Assembly (NCBI GenBank): GCA_031002005.1
Contig: JARYHS010013631.1
Coordinates: 68,755,832 to 68,819,831, forward strand
DNA: 64,000 nt
From: Vandiemenella viatica
Lineage: Eukaryota; Arthropoda; Insecta; Orthoptera; Morabidae
Direction of reading: 5' to 3'
The notes below the pieces were generated by a model that saw only the letters and a program-made list of their open reading frames with translations, had not been told where the DNA came from and did no database searches. The stretch's first letter is position 1, and each line of letters opens with the position of its first letter. Made by a program: the position numbers and the translations under genes. This document shows, piece by piece, positions 1-12,404 of this stretch.

Positions 1-57
1 ACCTCCCCCGAGTCAAGCCCCCCCCCCAAAAAACAAGATCCTGGATCCGCCACTGTC
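1..57. mobile_element. Probable right end of a DNA-transposon MITE cut by the window edge
   Basis: The C-rich stretch followed by 'atcctggatccgcc' resembles the right end of the element at 17640-18095, which ends 'atcctggatacgccc' after a C-rich stretch. Only this end lies in the window, so the call rests on that similarity alone. Confidence 0.35.
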
Positions 58-1189
58 GCCCACCAATAAAATTTTCAGAAGTCCGTAATCAGCTGGTTAA
101 AATTTGATGCTAAATTCCCAGAGATTTTCACCTAGCACCATTAGTAAACTATGGGGAAAAAGTTAAACAAAAACTATTGGTAATTACAGTGAAATTTACA
201 GTAAAAATCTGAAGCCTAAGCTGGCAGACTGCTTTCAAAGGACGCTAATATTGCGTCGCAATGCACGACGTACCATAAAATAACCCTTACAGAACTAAGA
301 TCCAACTCTGACGAAGATATTAATTTATACATAACTCAGAGCTAAATTGGAAATATTTTTAAAAAGGTAGATAACTGTTGGACTTCCCCACGTGGAATAA
401 ACGCCTAGGAATCAGTATAAACTGAAATAACCGTTATTCTAAAATCTGTCCTCATTACCGCATAAACACTCAAACTACCGAAAATGTTCTTAGCTGCCAT
501 TGTATACGACATTAAAACTGATTCTGAAAGCCGGCCTCCAAATAATTTTTTTCCCACGGATTGAAAAAAAATCGCTCATTGTGGATATATACTGGTTTCT
601 GATGTACCCTATGCAATATTTAGCTTCCATTGTTTGTCCACCATTCTACTCGCAGCTGTAATGCTTCCACTGTATTATATAAATCCTGGAAGCAAAAGTA
701 CATGTATAATTCAGCAATTATATAAACTAGACGACCCGTGCGAAAATTTCGCGAATAAAATACAACGAATAGTGAGGTTGAATGCTTGTAATATAATGAA
801 TAGTAGAACCGTAGTTTTGTAGCAAATATTTTTTTTAGTCTAATAGGTACACAGCAAAATACTCACAACATATTATGAAACAGTTAGGAAAATTTAAAAC
901 ACACTTTATTTATGACAAACTGTCACTGACCTTGGTAGAATAAAACCAACCTTAACAAACTGCACACAACATATCAACATCTCTGTGATATTTGTTGCTG
1001 AGCGAATTACATTGGAATTGTATAGCAAACGACAGTGTTTCCGTAAAAGAAAAAATATATACGAAAAACTACTTATTGAATAAAAAAAAAGTTTATTGAC
1101 TTCTCTGTGATATCCGCTGCTGAAATCTGGGGACTTGGCTCTGAACAGTCTCATACGCGCTACCACTTTTAGCACCAAAATTCTGAACA
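58..1189. other. AT-rich DNA, nothing recognised
   Basis: The open frames here (for example 634-822 plus and 906-1190 minus) are short, low in complexity and have no recognisable domain. No tRNA-like promoter boxes or terminal inverted repeats were seen. Confidence 0.5.
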
Positions 1190-3690
1190 TTTTTTTCTTA
1201 ATTTATGATTTTACCTAGCTGGAGACCTTAATTTTTAAACCGATATGTCATTTATCGATTTCAGATAGGTATCGAAGAAGATAAATGGCATATAATAAAA
1301 ACAAAAATTTAAAAAATCAACACGTTCTATAACTAATGTTGATACTTTTGCCCTTTAAGGGTCGAATTACAAAAAATTTCTTTTATAAAATATGGTGTGA
1401 CCAAAGCAGCCACCTTGGTCTTTAAAATGATACCTCATTTATCGATTTCGGTTAGTTATCAAGCAAGGTAAAAAAAAAAGTTTTGAGAAATGATGTTATT
1501 TTTGCCCCTTAAGGGTGTAATTTGGAGAAAGTTTTTTCTTAAAATATGATGTGACGATAGTGGATAATTTAATATTTAAATCGATACGTCATTTATTGAT
1601 TTCGATTAGGTATCAAGGGAAATAAATAGCTCATGACAGAAAAATGCGTTGTAAAAATATTAATACTTTTGCCCTCTAAGGTTAGAATTTTTAAAAATTT
1701 CTTTATTAAAATGTGGTAACGGAACCGAAGACATTACGAAGACCTTAATCTTTTAAATGATACCTCGTTTATCAATTTTGTTTAATTGTCAACGGAGGTA
1801 AATGAACTTGAGACACAAAAAACGCATTTTAGAAATACTGATATTTATGCCCTTTAAGGGTCGAATAACGAAAAATTCTTTCTTAAAATATAATGTTACT
1901 ATGGCGGAGACCTTAATCTTTACTATGATACCTCATTTATCTATATCGGTTATATATCAAGGGAGATAAATGGCTCGTGACACAAAAATGCATTATAGAA
2001 AAATGTATACTTTTCCCTTTAAAGGTTGAATTCCAAAAACATTCTGTCTTAAAATATTATGTCACAAAGCTGAGACATTACTCCTCATAATCCTACTTCA
2101 TTTATCGATTTTGGTTAGATATCCAGGGAGATAAATGGCTCGAGATACAAAAAACGAATTTTAGAAAAATCGCCATTTTTTGCCCTTTAAGGGTCGAAAA
2201 ACGAAAAATTCCTTTCTTAGAATATAATGTTACCACGGCGGAGACCTTATTCTTTAATATGATATATCATTTATCTATATCGGTTTGATATTAAGGGAGA
2301 TAAATCACTCGTGACACAAAAATGCGTTATTGAAAAATTTATACTTTTTCCCTTTAAGGGTTGAATTCCAAAAACATTCTTTCTTAATATATCATGTCAC
2401 AAAGCTGAGACATTACTCCTCATAATCCTTCTTCATTTATCGATTTTGGTTAGATATCCAGGGAGATAAATGGCTCGAGATACAAAAAACGCATTTTAGA
2501 AAAATGGACATTTTTGCCCTCTAAGGGTCGAAAAACGAAAAATTCTTTTCTTGAAATATAATGTTACCACGGCGGAAACCTTAGTCGTTAATATGATTAC
2601 CTCATTTATCTATATCGGTTAGATATTAAGGGAGATAAATCGCTCGTGACACAAAAATACGTTATTGAAAAATTTAAACTTTTTCCCTTTAAGGGTTGAA
2701 TTCCAAAAACATTCTGTCTTAAAATATTATGTCACTAAAGCTGAGACATTAATCCTCATAAACCGACTTGATTTATGGATTTTGGATTAGATATCCAGGG
2801 AGATAAATAGCTCAAGACATAAAAAACGAATTTAGAAAAATTGACATTTTTGCCCTTGAAGGGTCCAATTACGAACAATTCCTTTCTTAAAATATAATGT
2901 TACCACGGCGGAAATCTTATTCGTTAATATGATACCTCATTTATCTATATCGGTTAGATATTAAGGGAGATAAATCGCTCGTGACACAAAAATACGTTAT
3001 TGAAAAATTTGAACTTTTTCTCTTTAAGGGTTGAATTCCAAAAACATTCTTCTTAAAATATTATGTCACAAAGCTGAGACATTACTCCTCATAATCCTAC
3101 TTCATTTATCGATTTTGGTTAGATATCCAGGGAGATAAATGGCTCGAGATACAAAAAACGAATTTTAGAAAAATCGCAATTTTTGCCCTTTAACCGGTCG
3201 AAAAACGAAAAATTCTTTTCTTGAAATATAATGTTACCACGGCGGAGACCTCGATCTTTAATATGATACCTCATTTATCTATATTGGTTAGATATTAAGA
3301 GAGATAAATCGCTCGTGACACAATTACGTATTGCAAAAATATTGATACTTTTGCCCTTTAAGGGTCGAATTACGAAAAATATCTGTCTTAATATATGACG
3401 TCACTAAAGCGGAGATCTTAATCTTTAAAATGATACTACACTTAAACGATTTCATATACGTATCCAGGAAGATAAATGACTCGTAACACAGAAAACAGCA
3501 TTTTAGAAAGATTGACATTTTTGCCCTTTAAGGGTCGAATACCGAAAACTTCATATCTTAAAAATATGATGTGACCAAAGTGGAGACCATAAGCTTTAAA
3601 ATGACACCTAATTCATTGATTTCGGTTAAGTATGAAAGAAGATACAGGCTTGTGACAGAAAAATACCTTATAGAAATAATATATATGATG
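1190..3690. repeat. AT-rich satellite array, about 167-bp monomer with dimeric higher-order structure
   Basis: About 14-15 diverged head-to-tail monomers. The landmark 'gccctttaagggtcga' and its variants recur near 1351, 1505, 1671, 1849, 2015, 2182, 2350, 2516, 2685, 2852, 3020, 3185, 3353 and 3533. Spacing is mostly 165-169 bp, with 154, 178 and 180 bp in the outer copies. Each unit also has a 'cctcatttatc...ggttagatat' block and a 'gggagataaatggctcg' block. In the centre two monomer types alternate. One has 'tgtcacaaagctgagaca' (near 2064, 2396, 2732, 3064) and the other has 'gttaccacggcggagacc' and variants (near 2230, 2566, 2902, 3234). This gives a two-monomer unit of about 335 bp. Outer copies are more diverged and do not show the alternation. 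The unit length is close to a nucleosomal repeat. No coding potential is seen. Confidence 0.9.
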
Positions 3691-4914
3691 ATTTGCCAAT
3701 TTTGACATTTGGTGGAAGTTTTTGAGGGTCTTGAGCAGTTTTATGTGCAAATTTTTTTCACAAGATTATTTAGTATTCGGTAATGTCGGCTGAAAAGATT
3801 TCATTAGCTCCAAGAAACAAGACTCCTTATCCCCTGTGCGGTATACTAAACTTATTGCCCCGAAGATGCGCAGACAGTTGAAACCGCAATAGGAGGACGC
3901 GGCATCCCTTCATGGTTTTTTATCTTTTATTTATAAACTTCTACATAGTGAAAAAGCTAGTAATTATTGATCTATATTCAATTTGCTGTATAAACTGCTG
4001 GTGAACAAATTCGGCATTTATAATGTGAAGACATCACAATACTCGGTACTTCATTAAGAGATAGCAAACACATTCGATACTCGTACAAAACATGCCGACC
4101 TAACTTATCAACAGACAAGATTGAGGATATTGAGAAATTGCTGAATGGCATTCCAAAAAGACTGGAAAAATAATTTGTGCTAAATATTAACGAAAGCATG
4201 ATAAAACACATGAAGGTTGGGAAAAGCAACCGTAACAGTAAATAAGCAAATTTGATTTCAAAAGCAAAGCGCACTAACACGAAAGACTTGTTCAAAAAGA
4301 TCGATATATTTCTGATCTAGGTATCGATGCCTTTGCCATCAAGCGAGTCCACGCATCTAATTGTCTGAGCTATGGAATGATAATTGTAAGAATGTTCCAT
4401 TGGAAATAGTTGACGAGTACGTAGATAATATGAAAGTAGTTTAAAGTCGCTTCAGATTTCTATTAAAAAAATATTGACAGACTTTCGGAACTGCTGTAAA
4501 TGTAGGCGTGGAAGCAAGATAATTTAAATTTGTTAAGCGGGTATGTGGTAGTCATTCAAACCTTTCATAAACCATTTGACTCAAGACTAAGAAATATGAA
4601 TAATAGTTTTGTTCAGTGTATGGATGGAGAGAGTGCGTTATTATACAGTATGAAATATTGAATATCCTCTTCAATTCCCCCGCTATCACTTGTTAAGTCT
4701 GTCCCTGCATCGCAGATAAGTAAAAACTGTACAAGGTGCACTGATTTAAGTGCTCAAAGATAAAACTGTGCACTGAAATCTAATTAAAAATTGAATGGTG
4801 CGTCATTGCACCTTTCATCCTATGGATCCGTAACGGTAAGCAGAATAACTAAAAATTTCTACACTGTAGATCTTCCTTTCAATATGATTAAATCACCAAA
4901 ATATCTCCTTATAT
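3691..4914. other. No supported feature
   Basis: Moderately AT-rich. A minus-strand open frame at 3978-4295 (105 codons) is hydrophobic and matches no family I recognise. The complementary strand is broken by stops. It could be decayed repeat DNA. Confidence 0.4.
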
Positions 4915-5812
4915 AATTAACTAGCCTCGTACCCGCGACTTCGTACGCGTGGATTAAGAATTTTTTTGCCAGAATTAAATATAGAAAGTTGTTGGTAACG
5001 AAGGATTGGTCCCAAACAATATCGAGTCGGCATAATATGACAGGAAAGCTATCACTATATCATTCTACCGTCGAACCTGCCTCTTGAAGAGAATCAATTT
5101 CCAACATATTTCTGTCACTATTCGATAAGATTTCAAAATTTCGTGACTACAACTGTTAATCATACTGGAAAAAATATCCTGTGCCCTTCATACAGCTTTC
5201 CTTATAAAATTCCATCAACGATATAGCCATATAGTCGTCAAAACGTAACAAAAAGACAGACTTACTTCCGTATTTATATTTATATTACTGTGGTTCACAC
5301 TCACACACTGACTGCGAACAACACCTGAGGGATCATTATAACGTAAAAAAGTGTACACCTACAAAATTGCAAGACAACCTACGATTTGCCTCGCATTGCA
5401 CCCCTAATTTTATAATATCTACAGTTTAACATTCAATCCAAATAACCTACGGCCCAGGCCTGACTCTTACGATGAAAAACAATTTTTAAAAATCTTAGCT
5501 TCCTCGGAGATTTGAACCGGAGACCACGACGTTCGTAAGTAAGCTCTTTAGCCACTGAGCTGCCAGTTCACTACACGGAAACACTGTCTGGAGACGTCCA
5601 CATCCAACGTGTCTGTCTATCGCCGTATTTCGAAGTTATGAGACAACATGTGTTATTTATACAGATAATTTTTCAACCAAATGTAGACAGTATTTTTCTC
5701 CATGTTTCAAAGGATAAATGTGCAAAGTTTCATCGAGATTGGATGAAAACTGTGGATTTGTATGAAGAACAAACCAACAAACATACATACATTCATCTTT
5801 ATATATAAAGAT
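4915..5812 (+). mobile_element. Degenerate LINE/SINE-tail-like relic
   Basis: The left side carries 'tacccgcgacttcgtacgcg', a sequence common at the start of short insect non-LTR (RTE/SINE-like) copies. The right side has 'aaacatacatacattcatct' followed by a short TA-rich 3' end, also typical of such copies. A related copy at 44721-45082 shares the 'cgacttcg.acgcgtg' start, an 'aaatttcatca.g.ttgg' block and a TA-rich 3' end. No reverse transcriptase is readable. A tRNA-like segment on the opposite strand lies inside it. Confidence 0.4.
5500..5585 (-). mobile_element. tRNA-derived SINE head (minus strand), nested in the relic
   Basis: The reverse complement reads like a tRNA gene. An A-box-like 'ggcagctcagtggctaaag' is followed by a B-box-like 'ggttcaaatctcc'. 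The acceptor and anticodon stems do not fold convincingly, so this is a SINE head or tRNA pseudogene and not a working tRNA. Confidence 0.45.
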
Positions 5813-6639
5813 GAACACATTATGCAAAAATTGGCTAAAAAAATGCTGAAATATCTGCAGAAAAATTAACAAATCCGTATACAGTAATAAAAAATTGAAA
5901 AAATTCTGTATGTGCTAAAGTCAGCAGTTTACCGTATCTGGGATTAAACTAGAAAGTTTCCGAAGTTGCAACTAAGTGTGTTTGTACTATGTTTACGATT
6001 CAGAATACCAAATCGTATAAACCTGGAAAAAAACCGTGGTCATGCAATACTATTTATAGCTCGATGGTAGCAACAATATTAGATTCTCCGAGAGTTTTAA
6101 CTGGCCACCGGAATCTGAAGCTCTCTGTAATCAACAACAGATGTTGACCCAGCGTATGAACACACGTGGCGTAATAGTGTCCTGCGTGCGAACTTCCACA
6201 GTATCAATTTCAAAGTCGACTTGGCACATTCCTACTTGTAAGTTTGTAACAGCTCAGACGCCGCGCACAGCCACTAGACACAAAGGATGTCGAGCTAATA
6301 ACAAACGGTTCCCACGATTTCTGCACTCGGACTCGATGTAAACAATCGTCAGGTCGTTCTTGTAAGGCGAGGCCCATAAACATTGCTGGCAAAGTAGATT
6401 TCGTTAGGAAAGCCCTGACTCTGGCAAATAGGAACCACGAGTCAGGACAACAAGTATCTGCTGTCGGAGGTAATACGATGCAATCGACGAAAACATAAAC
6501 ACATCGCTGCCACTGACCATTTGATAACTGTATAGTGCTATCTACGACACTTAACCCTGTATTTTCAAATTTTGACAATTTAACTTCTTGGTGCCGGAAC
6601 GTATGAAATTCTAGGAGTCGCTTTGTATTTCGTATATGA
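5813..6639. other. No supported feature
   Basis: A minus-strand open frame of 168 codons covers 6210-6716. Its first part is the antisense of the SINE at 6641-6880 and the rest matches nothing I recognise, so I do not call it a gene. Confidence 0.4.
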
Positions 6640-6640
6640 T

Positions 6641-6880
6641 AGCGAGCGTGGTAGGTGAACAGTAATACTCTGGTCTCGTTTACAGAGGACGCTGGTTCGA
6701 ATCCCCGTCCGGGCATCCAGATTTGGGCTTTCCATAGTTTTCAAAAATCACCCCAGGCAAATGCCTGGATGCTTCATTCAAAAGGCCATGGCCGAATTCC
6801 TTTCCGTTCCTTGTTGCCAAATTCCGCCCTCGGCGTCAACGAGGCGTAAAGTCATAAGCAATAAAAAGTTTTAAAAAAAT
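6641..6880 (+). mobile_element. SINE family A copy (tRNA-derived)
   Basis: The head begins 'gagcgtggtaggtgaac' and has the B box 'ggttcgaatcccc' near 6693. The body follows the family pattern: 'gggcatccagatttggg', 'aaaaggccatggccgaattc', then 'gtcaacgaggcgtaaag' and an A-rich end. Part of the A-box region is altered. The reference for this family is the complete copy at 59526-59785. Confidence 0.85.
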
Positions 6881-7370
6881 CGTATGATAAGCTAGATGTA
6901 TTAAGTCACATGTAGCAGTGATACGAAAATTTCAGTCTGTATCTGAAGCAAAATGACTTGTAAGAAATATTAGTGAGGTAAGGAGTTTCAAGGTTAAACC
7001 TGATTTACTGAGTTTCATTTTCATCCTTGTAATTTCATTACTGTACGGACAAACACTAGAAGAGGAATTTGGACCAAAGCATATACAGAATATAAACGCG
7101 TTAAGCGTAGTAGAAAAAAATTGAATCTTAAAACTGCCACAGATGTAGAAAAAAGAAATTACCACAGATTACCGAAACAATCTGTTCTGACCAAACTGCT
7201 GGAAAAAAAAAAGACAAACCTTTTTTGCAGTATCAGACATTAATTTGGGAGTAGGTTTCTAGACCGTATGTAAGGACAGGATAATATGAAGTTAGTGTGC
7301 TCGTTACAAGGCCTGAAATAAAAGTTGGAACCATTGTAGAGTGACACTACGGTTTAGTGACGTGATACAA
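6881..7370. other. No supported feature
   Basis: AT-rich sequence with short open frames and no motif, repeat or inverted ends that I could identify. Confidence 0.4.
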
Positions 7371-7682
7371 TAGCGGTTCCCAAAGCTTTTTGTAACATGC
7401 TCCCCTTCCTTAAAAAAAATATCCCGTGCTTCCTCCCCTCTCCTCCCCCCCCTCCATGTGCCACAATTTTACCATCAAGGTAAATGCCTACTTTTGAGAA
7501 ATTACAAGTATATGAAGTTAGAATAAAGGTTTTCAACTATCAAGTGGCGGCAAAGCAAACTTCAGTTACGACAGTGTAGAGGTAGGGTATCATCCGAAAG
7601 AGGGTGGGAGGGGGGGTGGAGCTACCTCTCACAACCCCCCCCCCTCGAAATTTCGGTGTCCCCTCCATGTTTGGAACCTCTG
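7371..7682. mobile_element. hAT-like MITE
   Basis: The ends are inverted: 'tagcggttcccaaagc' on the left and 'tttggaacctctg' on the right. They resemble the 'CAGNGGTTCCCAAA' ends of many hAT MITEs. The interior has C-rich and G-rich tracts next to the opposite ends. A clear 8-bp target duplication could not be assigned (flanks 'tgatacaa' and 'atacgaga'). Confidence 0.5.
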
Positions 7683-8044
7683 ATACGAGATGAACACGTT
7701 TGCAAAGAGGAACTGAATTCGTTAATTTTTACGAGACGATGGTTGGTCACTCTTCCATAAATGCAGCCAGAATTAATATAACATAGTAGAACGGACTTAT
7801 GGGGTGAGCCCATATTAGAGTTTGAATAGCTGTTGCCAGAGTACTGACATGAAGAGCCTAGCAGAAGATAAGAGGTGGGCGATTGCGTCAGACAAGTGGA
7901 CCGAAGGACTGACAAACCAGACTTGTGCCAGCATTCAGAAAAATCTTGTTACAGAAGGTGAACAGGGATTTAGGAAGATATAATTGGAAAGAGGAAACAT
8001 TTTTTAAGTGATTTGGAACAAGGATGTTCAGAGAAACAAAGAAT
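7683..8044. other. No supported feature
   Basis: The minus-strand open frame at 7622-7915 overlaps the MITE end and has no recognisable domain. Confidence 0.4.
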
Positions 8045-8264
8045 CTATTGGGCGTGTTTGTTTTTGTGTTTTTCGTTTTTGTTTTTTGTTTTTTTGTTTG
8101 TTTTTTGTTTTTTGTTTGTTTTTTGTTTTTTGTTTTTGTTTTTTTGTTTGTTTTTTGTTTGTTTGTTTTTTGTTTTTGTGTTTTTGTTTTTTGTTTGTTT
8201 TTTTGTTTGTTTTTTGTTTGTTTTTTGTTTGTTTTTTTGTTTGTTTTTTTTGTTTGTTTTTTCC
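8045..8264. repeat. T-rich simple-sequence tract (TTTTTTG/TTTG repeats)
   Basis: About 220 bp made almost only of T runs broken by single G, with units such as 'gtttgttttttgttt'. Long open frames run through it in three plus frames (Phe/Leu/Val/Cys) and one minus frame (Lys/Asn/Gln). They are composition artefacts. Confidence 0.9.
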
Positions 8265-9140
8265 CCCCAGATACTGTGTAGGAATGTGATTTTAATGAAA
8301 TACATGCAGGTGAAATTAATTTAATCGGTATCAGAACAGGAGGAACGGAAGAAACCGTTGCATTTCAGGACTGTCTGTTAAATTCAAAAGCTTCAAATCC
8401 GCGGAGAAGGGAGACATGGTGCTTAGAGGAGAATGGACATGTTTGTATTCAAAGCAGACGCCCTCCATTAAATGAAAACTGAGCTTTGGTTAAAATCTCC
8501 GGCAGTTAGAGATGAGAGAGAATATGTGTAGCGCTTAAATTGTCGACTTGCCAACGTCGTAAGATGTACGCGCTGTTTCAATAGGTTCACTCCTAGGTTT
8601 GTTCGTACTGAAATTGTTACCTTATCGAAACTGTTTTAGAACAAATGTCCAGTTTTGACGTCCGTGGGACGGGCGCGGTTAGATAAGATTCGTGTACAAG
8701 CAATAACAGATTGCGACAGCATTACAGGTCCAAAATCTCGAGAATTCGCCTTGGCAAGGACGTGTTGGCGGTCACGAGTAAAGATATCATACCTGGAGGT
8801 CGCTGACTAAAGTGTTTGCGCATGGCGTTCCCGCTAACAATTCGTCATACTGACATTCAGAATGCTGAAAAACAGGTTTATCTTTATTGTTTGCTTATTT
8901 ACTTCTATTGGCATAGTAAATTTTTTAAGAACTTGTGAGTAAGGCTTTCCGTGAAATGCCCTCAATTTAGTACGTGTTACCTCATTTACCATAGTAAAGA
9001 TGTTAGTCAGCTGTAGCACAGTCGAAAAATATAGACCTGCCATCAGCTGTCAACATCTGTTTTTGACAGAAGCTTTAATATTTTCTCCAAGACTGATGGG
9101 TGAGCTATAAAGCTTGAACCTGGACTTCGGGAACACACTG
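8265..9140. other. No supported feature
   Basis: Unique-looking, moderately AT-rich DNA. No domain, inverted ends or tandem structure found. Confidence 0.4.
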
Positions 9141-9149
9141 GTTAAAATA

Positions 9150-9480
9150 CCCAAGTGGTCATCCAGATTTTGGTTTTCCATTGTTTTCCGAAAACACTCA
9201 GTGTGAATGTCGGGATAGTTCCATCCCATTCCTTGCCCCTCCCCCCCCCTTCCCTGTCCTGTAGTGACATCGACAAGCTTTCAGGACGACGCCGGTTCGA
9301 ATCCTAGTCCGGGCATCCAGATTTGGGTTTCCCATGGTCTCCCTAAAATCACTTCAGGCGAATGCCGGGATGCTTCCTTCAAAAGGCCATGGCCGAATTC
9401 CTTCCCGTTCCTTGTTCCCAGTCCAATCCCGCGCCTCTAATGACGTCGACGAGGCGTAAAGCCATAAGTTAAAATAAAAA
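9150..9480 (+). mobile_element. Two tandem SINE family A fragments
   Basis: A degenerate fragment at about 9155-9275 runs from 'gtcatccagattttgg' to 'ttccttgcccc' and past a C run. A better copy follows at about 9276-9480, with the B box 'ggttcgaatcc' near 9293, the body 'aaaaggccatggccgaattc' and the tail 'gtcgacgaggcgtaaagcc'. The second copy lacks most of the A-box half. It may have inserted into the tail of the first. Confidence 0.8.
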
Positions 9481-10437
9481 TACATAGACAAGGCGTAGGG
9501 CCAGAAGCAAAATAATAGTAAAAAGTCATCTCTGCATTCTTGCTTCGGCATTCTAGATTAGGTTAAGGGGGCTACGATAGGAGCGAATGTATGAAATCAA
9601 TATACACAAAGCTCCGTTAGTTATATAGGTTTTTGCTCGACATTATTTTAGCGACGCGACGGGTTCAGATCACGAGCTGTATCTTCCGGTTCATAATGGC
9701 AGTTAATCAGGATTTACGTGGGTAACGATTCTTGCATTACTATTGCTCAGTATACAAACAGTAAAATTCCACCAGGAACTGCGAACTGGGCAAAAGTGCA
9801 CAACAGATTCATCAGTTGACTGATGAAAATAGTTTTTGGTAGAATCAAAAGAAACATGGTAGCTGTTCAAATTTTCAGACATGCGTAACGAATAGATGTT
9901 TCCTATGTATGGAATGGGTGTGTAACAAAAGAGGCGACGAGTATGTTAAGCACGTCAGCTAAGTTGAGATCAGAAGGTTGAGGGTAAGACGCATGGCCTT
10001 TCATCAAACTAGTCTAGAAACTGATCACCTGGTTAAGAGTGGGCAAAACAGAGCATAGTGTTTGACAAAAATTGTTAGATTTTAAAAAAAATACTGTTCA
10101 TTCGTTGAGAACTGTCATAATATTGCGATGTTTTTGCAAGATGTAGATAATTAATCCGCGGAACAGTTAATCTATTGTGATAAGGTAGATAAAATATGAC
10201 GTATGATGACAAAAACCGTTCTTGCTGTACGAAGGTCGAAATTCAAATCTCGCTGTTTTCTCCACTTAAGGCGAGGAAGAAAGGTGCGAAAATCGGTAAC
10301 AATATGATTTAGAGATTTTAGTCCTTTGTTTCATGAATTGTAATAATACTACCATTCTTCTGCCATTGTATTTTAAAGCATTTTTGAGTGATGACTGCAC
10401 CATCTGCATAACTGATAAATGTGGTAGTATACAGAGC
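9481..10437. other. No supported feature
   Basis: No recognisable coding or repeat structure. The minus-strand open frame at 10318-10509 runs into the SINE family B fragment that follows. Confidence 0.4.
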
Positions 10438-10562
10438 ATCCCGTGGTTCGGATTCTACGCTGAACAGCGGGTTCCAGAGGAAAGGAACTAGCCGCCCTAC
10501 CTCTGACAAGCTGGCTTTGCTTGGTTCCTCCCGAAGGAGGCATACAATCTTCGCGTTGTGGA
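10438..10562 (+). mobile_element. SINE family B 3' fragment
   Basis: It starts at 'atcccgtggttcggattcta' and continues through a block shared with 52121-52245: fragments 'gaaaggaa.t.gccg.cct' and 'ttc.ggagga'. Shorter versions occur at 19302-19400 and 50340-50420, where a tRNA-like head precedes this tail. Confidence 0.6.
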
Positions 10563-12404
10563 ATAAGTTTGTTTACGCAAAAAAAATTGTACTACGCAAT
10601 TCCAATGTAAATAATTTTTCTTGCGAAATTTCGCCATAGGCTGTGATCGCAGCAACACATCAGAGATATGGACATGCTGTGTGTATTTTGTTCAGGTTAG
10701 TGGTATTCCGTTAAGGTCAGCGACAGTTTGTCTACACATTTTACGCGTCCAAAAATTTTCCTTAATTGTTTCGTAACATGTAAGTATTTTGTTATGTACC
10801 TATAACACTAATAAAAAATTGCTTCAAATGCGATGGTTTCTTCTTTCATCCTATTACAAACCACCAACCTCACAATTCATCGTATTTTATTCCCGAAATT
10901 TTAGCACGGGCCATCTAGTTACAAATATTATCGTCAGTGTGATTTTTGTGTTTTTCTCGGTGGCTGGATGAAGGGCGTGTATTATGATTGGCTGACGATG
11001 CTCCATTGTTTTCTAGAACATTTCGTCGCGCTCTTTGATGCCAGAGCTCAGAATTTCAGTTGTAACTATGCGATGGTTTTGGGTCAAGTCTCATCAGAAG
11101 TTTAGTTACATTGATATTTATTTAATTAGATATATTTAAGTATATTTTTAAATCTTCGGTGATGTCAGACTTGTTACGGCGTGTTAAATATGTCCCATAC
11201 CCACGAGTCTCATTTATACCAAAAAAAACTTCATTTTGAGGTGATAAATGTAATTTGGAGTGTGGTAACAAGCTGCTATTGGATATCTTGCAGGTTTTGA
11301 GAGAGCGTGTAACAGTTAATCATCATCATCCTCAAAAGTTTCCAGCCTGTGAAACTGTATTCTAGCAGATCGAACGGCGAATACGTGCAGTTTTTGTTTA
11401 CAGTTTATAGTTTCCGAAGACTGCTTGAATTTAAATATTCTACTCAGCTGCCGACGAACGGACATCAAAAGTTTTGGTTTAATATTTATTGTTTCGTATA
11501 GAGTTACCAAAAAGGGCAGAATAAAAAGGCTTGGAGAATACATTTAAATATCATTTAAACGGATGGAGAATTTGTAATACAAAATCTCCGCTGCATTTTC
11601 ATTAACTGTAGGGTACTTTTAAAATATCGAAAATTAAATTTTGCCACTGTAAAACATGTTCCATATAATAACTTAGAGCAAAATTACCAACTGTTCACGT
11701 TGTATTATTTCAGTCTGTTGTAATTATTTTTCTTGCCTACGAAAATCCTTTCTGTAGACTAATACTAGGTTACATATGTTGGCTTTGATCCCTGCAACTA
11801 GTCTCGCGAAAATGTACCAATACATATTCTTAAAATTATAAAACCATGACATCTGAAAAGTACTAAAAGCATACTTAGTCCCAAACTCTGCTACAATTGT
11901 ACAGAGTATTTTATTTTTAAATCTTTTTCACCATATCAGTGGATAATTGTTCTAGATCGGCATTGGTATTTTTTTTTATGAAGTCTGGCTTTCCCTAAAA
12001 CAAATTAGTTTCTCTGTCAACATTCTTTAGCTACCAGGCCGAAAAAGGCTAAGAGGAAAAAAATAAGATCCCGAGCATGAACTTTGTGGACTTGGAAAAA
12101 AAGCAAGTTGTAAAAATTTGTTTATAGCAACAGTGCACTGAAATAAGCAAAAGAAAATTTAACCTTATACGTACAGTTAACAATGACATGAAATATTTTG
12201 TTACATGTATTTCTTGTGTAATAACCTTGTATTTGAGAACTATAACTAGTTAGGGATATGCCGCTACAAAAGACGATGGAGGCGTGTATATATATATTGC
12301 GCTGCCATCGGAACTAGTACTTACACTTATAAAACTTGTTGGTCTTTACTTGTGAATCTGAACTATGGACGTGCAGTTTCCGTACTGAAACATGGTTAAT
12401 TAGC
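10563..12404. other. No supported feature
   Basis: AT-rich, with only short open frames (10789-10971, 11316-11543) lacking recognisable motifs. I saw no transposon ends or tandem repeats. Confidence 0.4.

Noticed and set aside
5500..5585. Functional tRNA gene on the minus strand
   Set aside because: The promoter boxes fit, but the cloverleaf does not close.
6210..6716. 168-codon minus-strand frame as a gene
   Set aside because: Its start is the antisense of a SINE and the remainder has no recognisable domain.
8008..8324. Several overlapping open frames rich in Phe/Leu/Cys (plus) and Lys/Asn (minus)
   Set aside because: They come from a simple T-rich repeat; every frame is open because the tract lacks stop codons.
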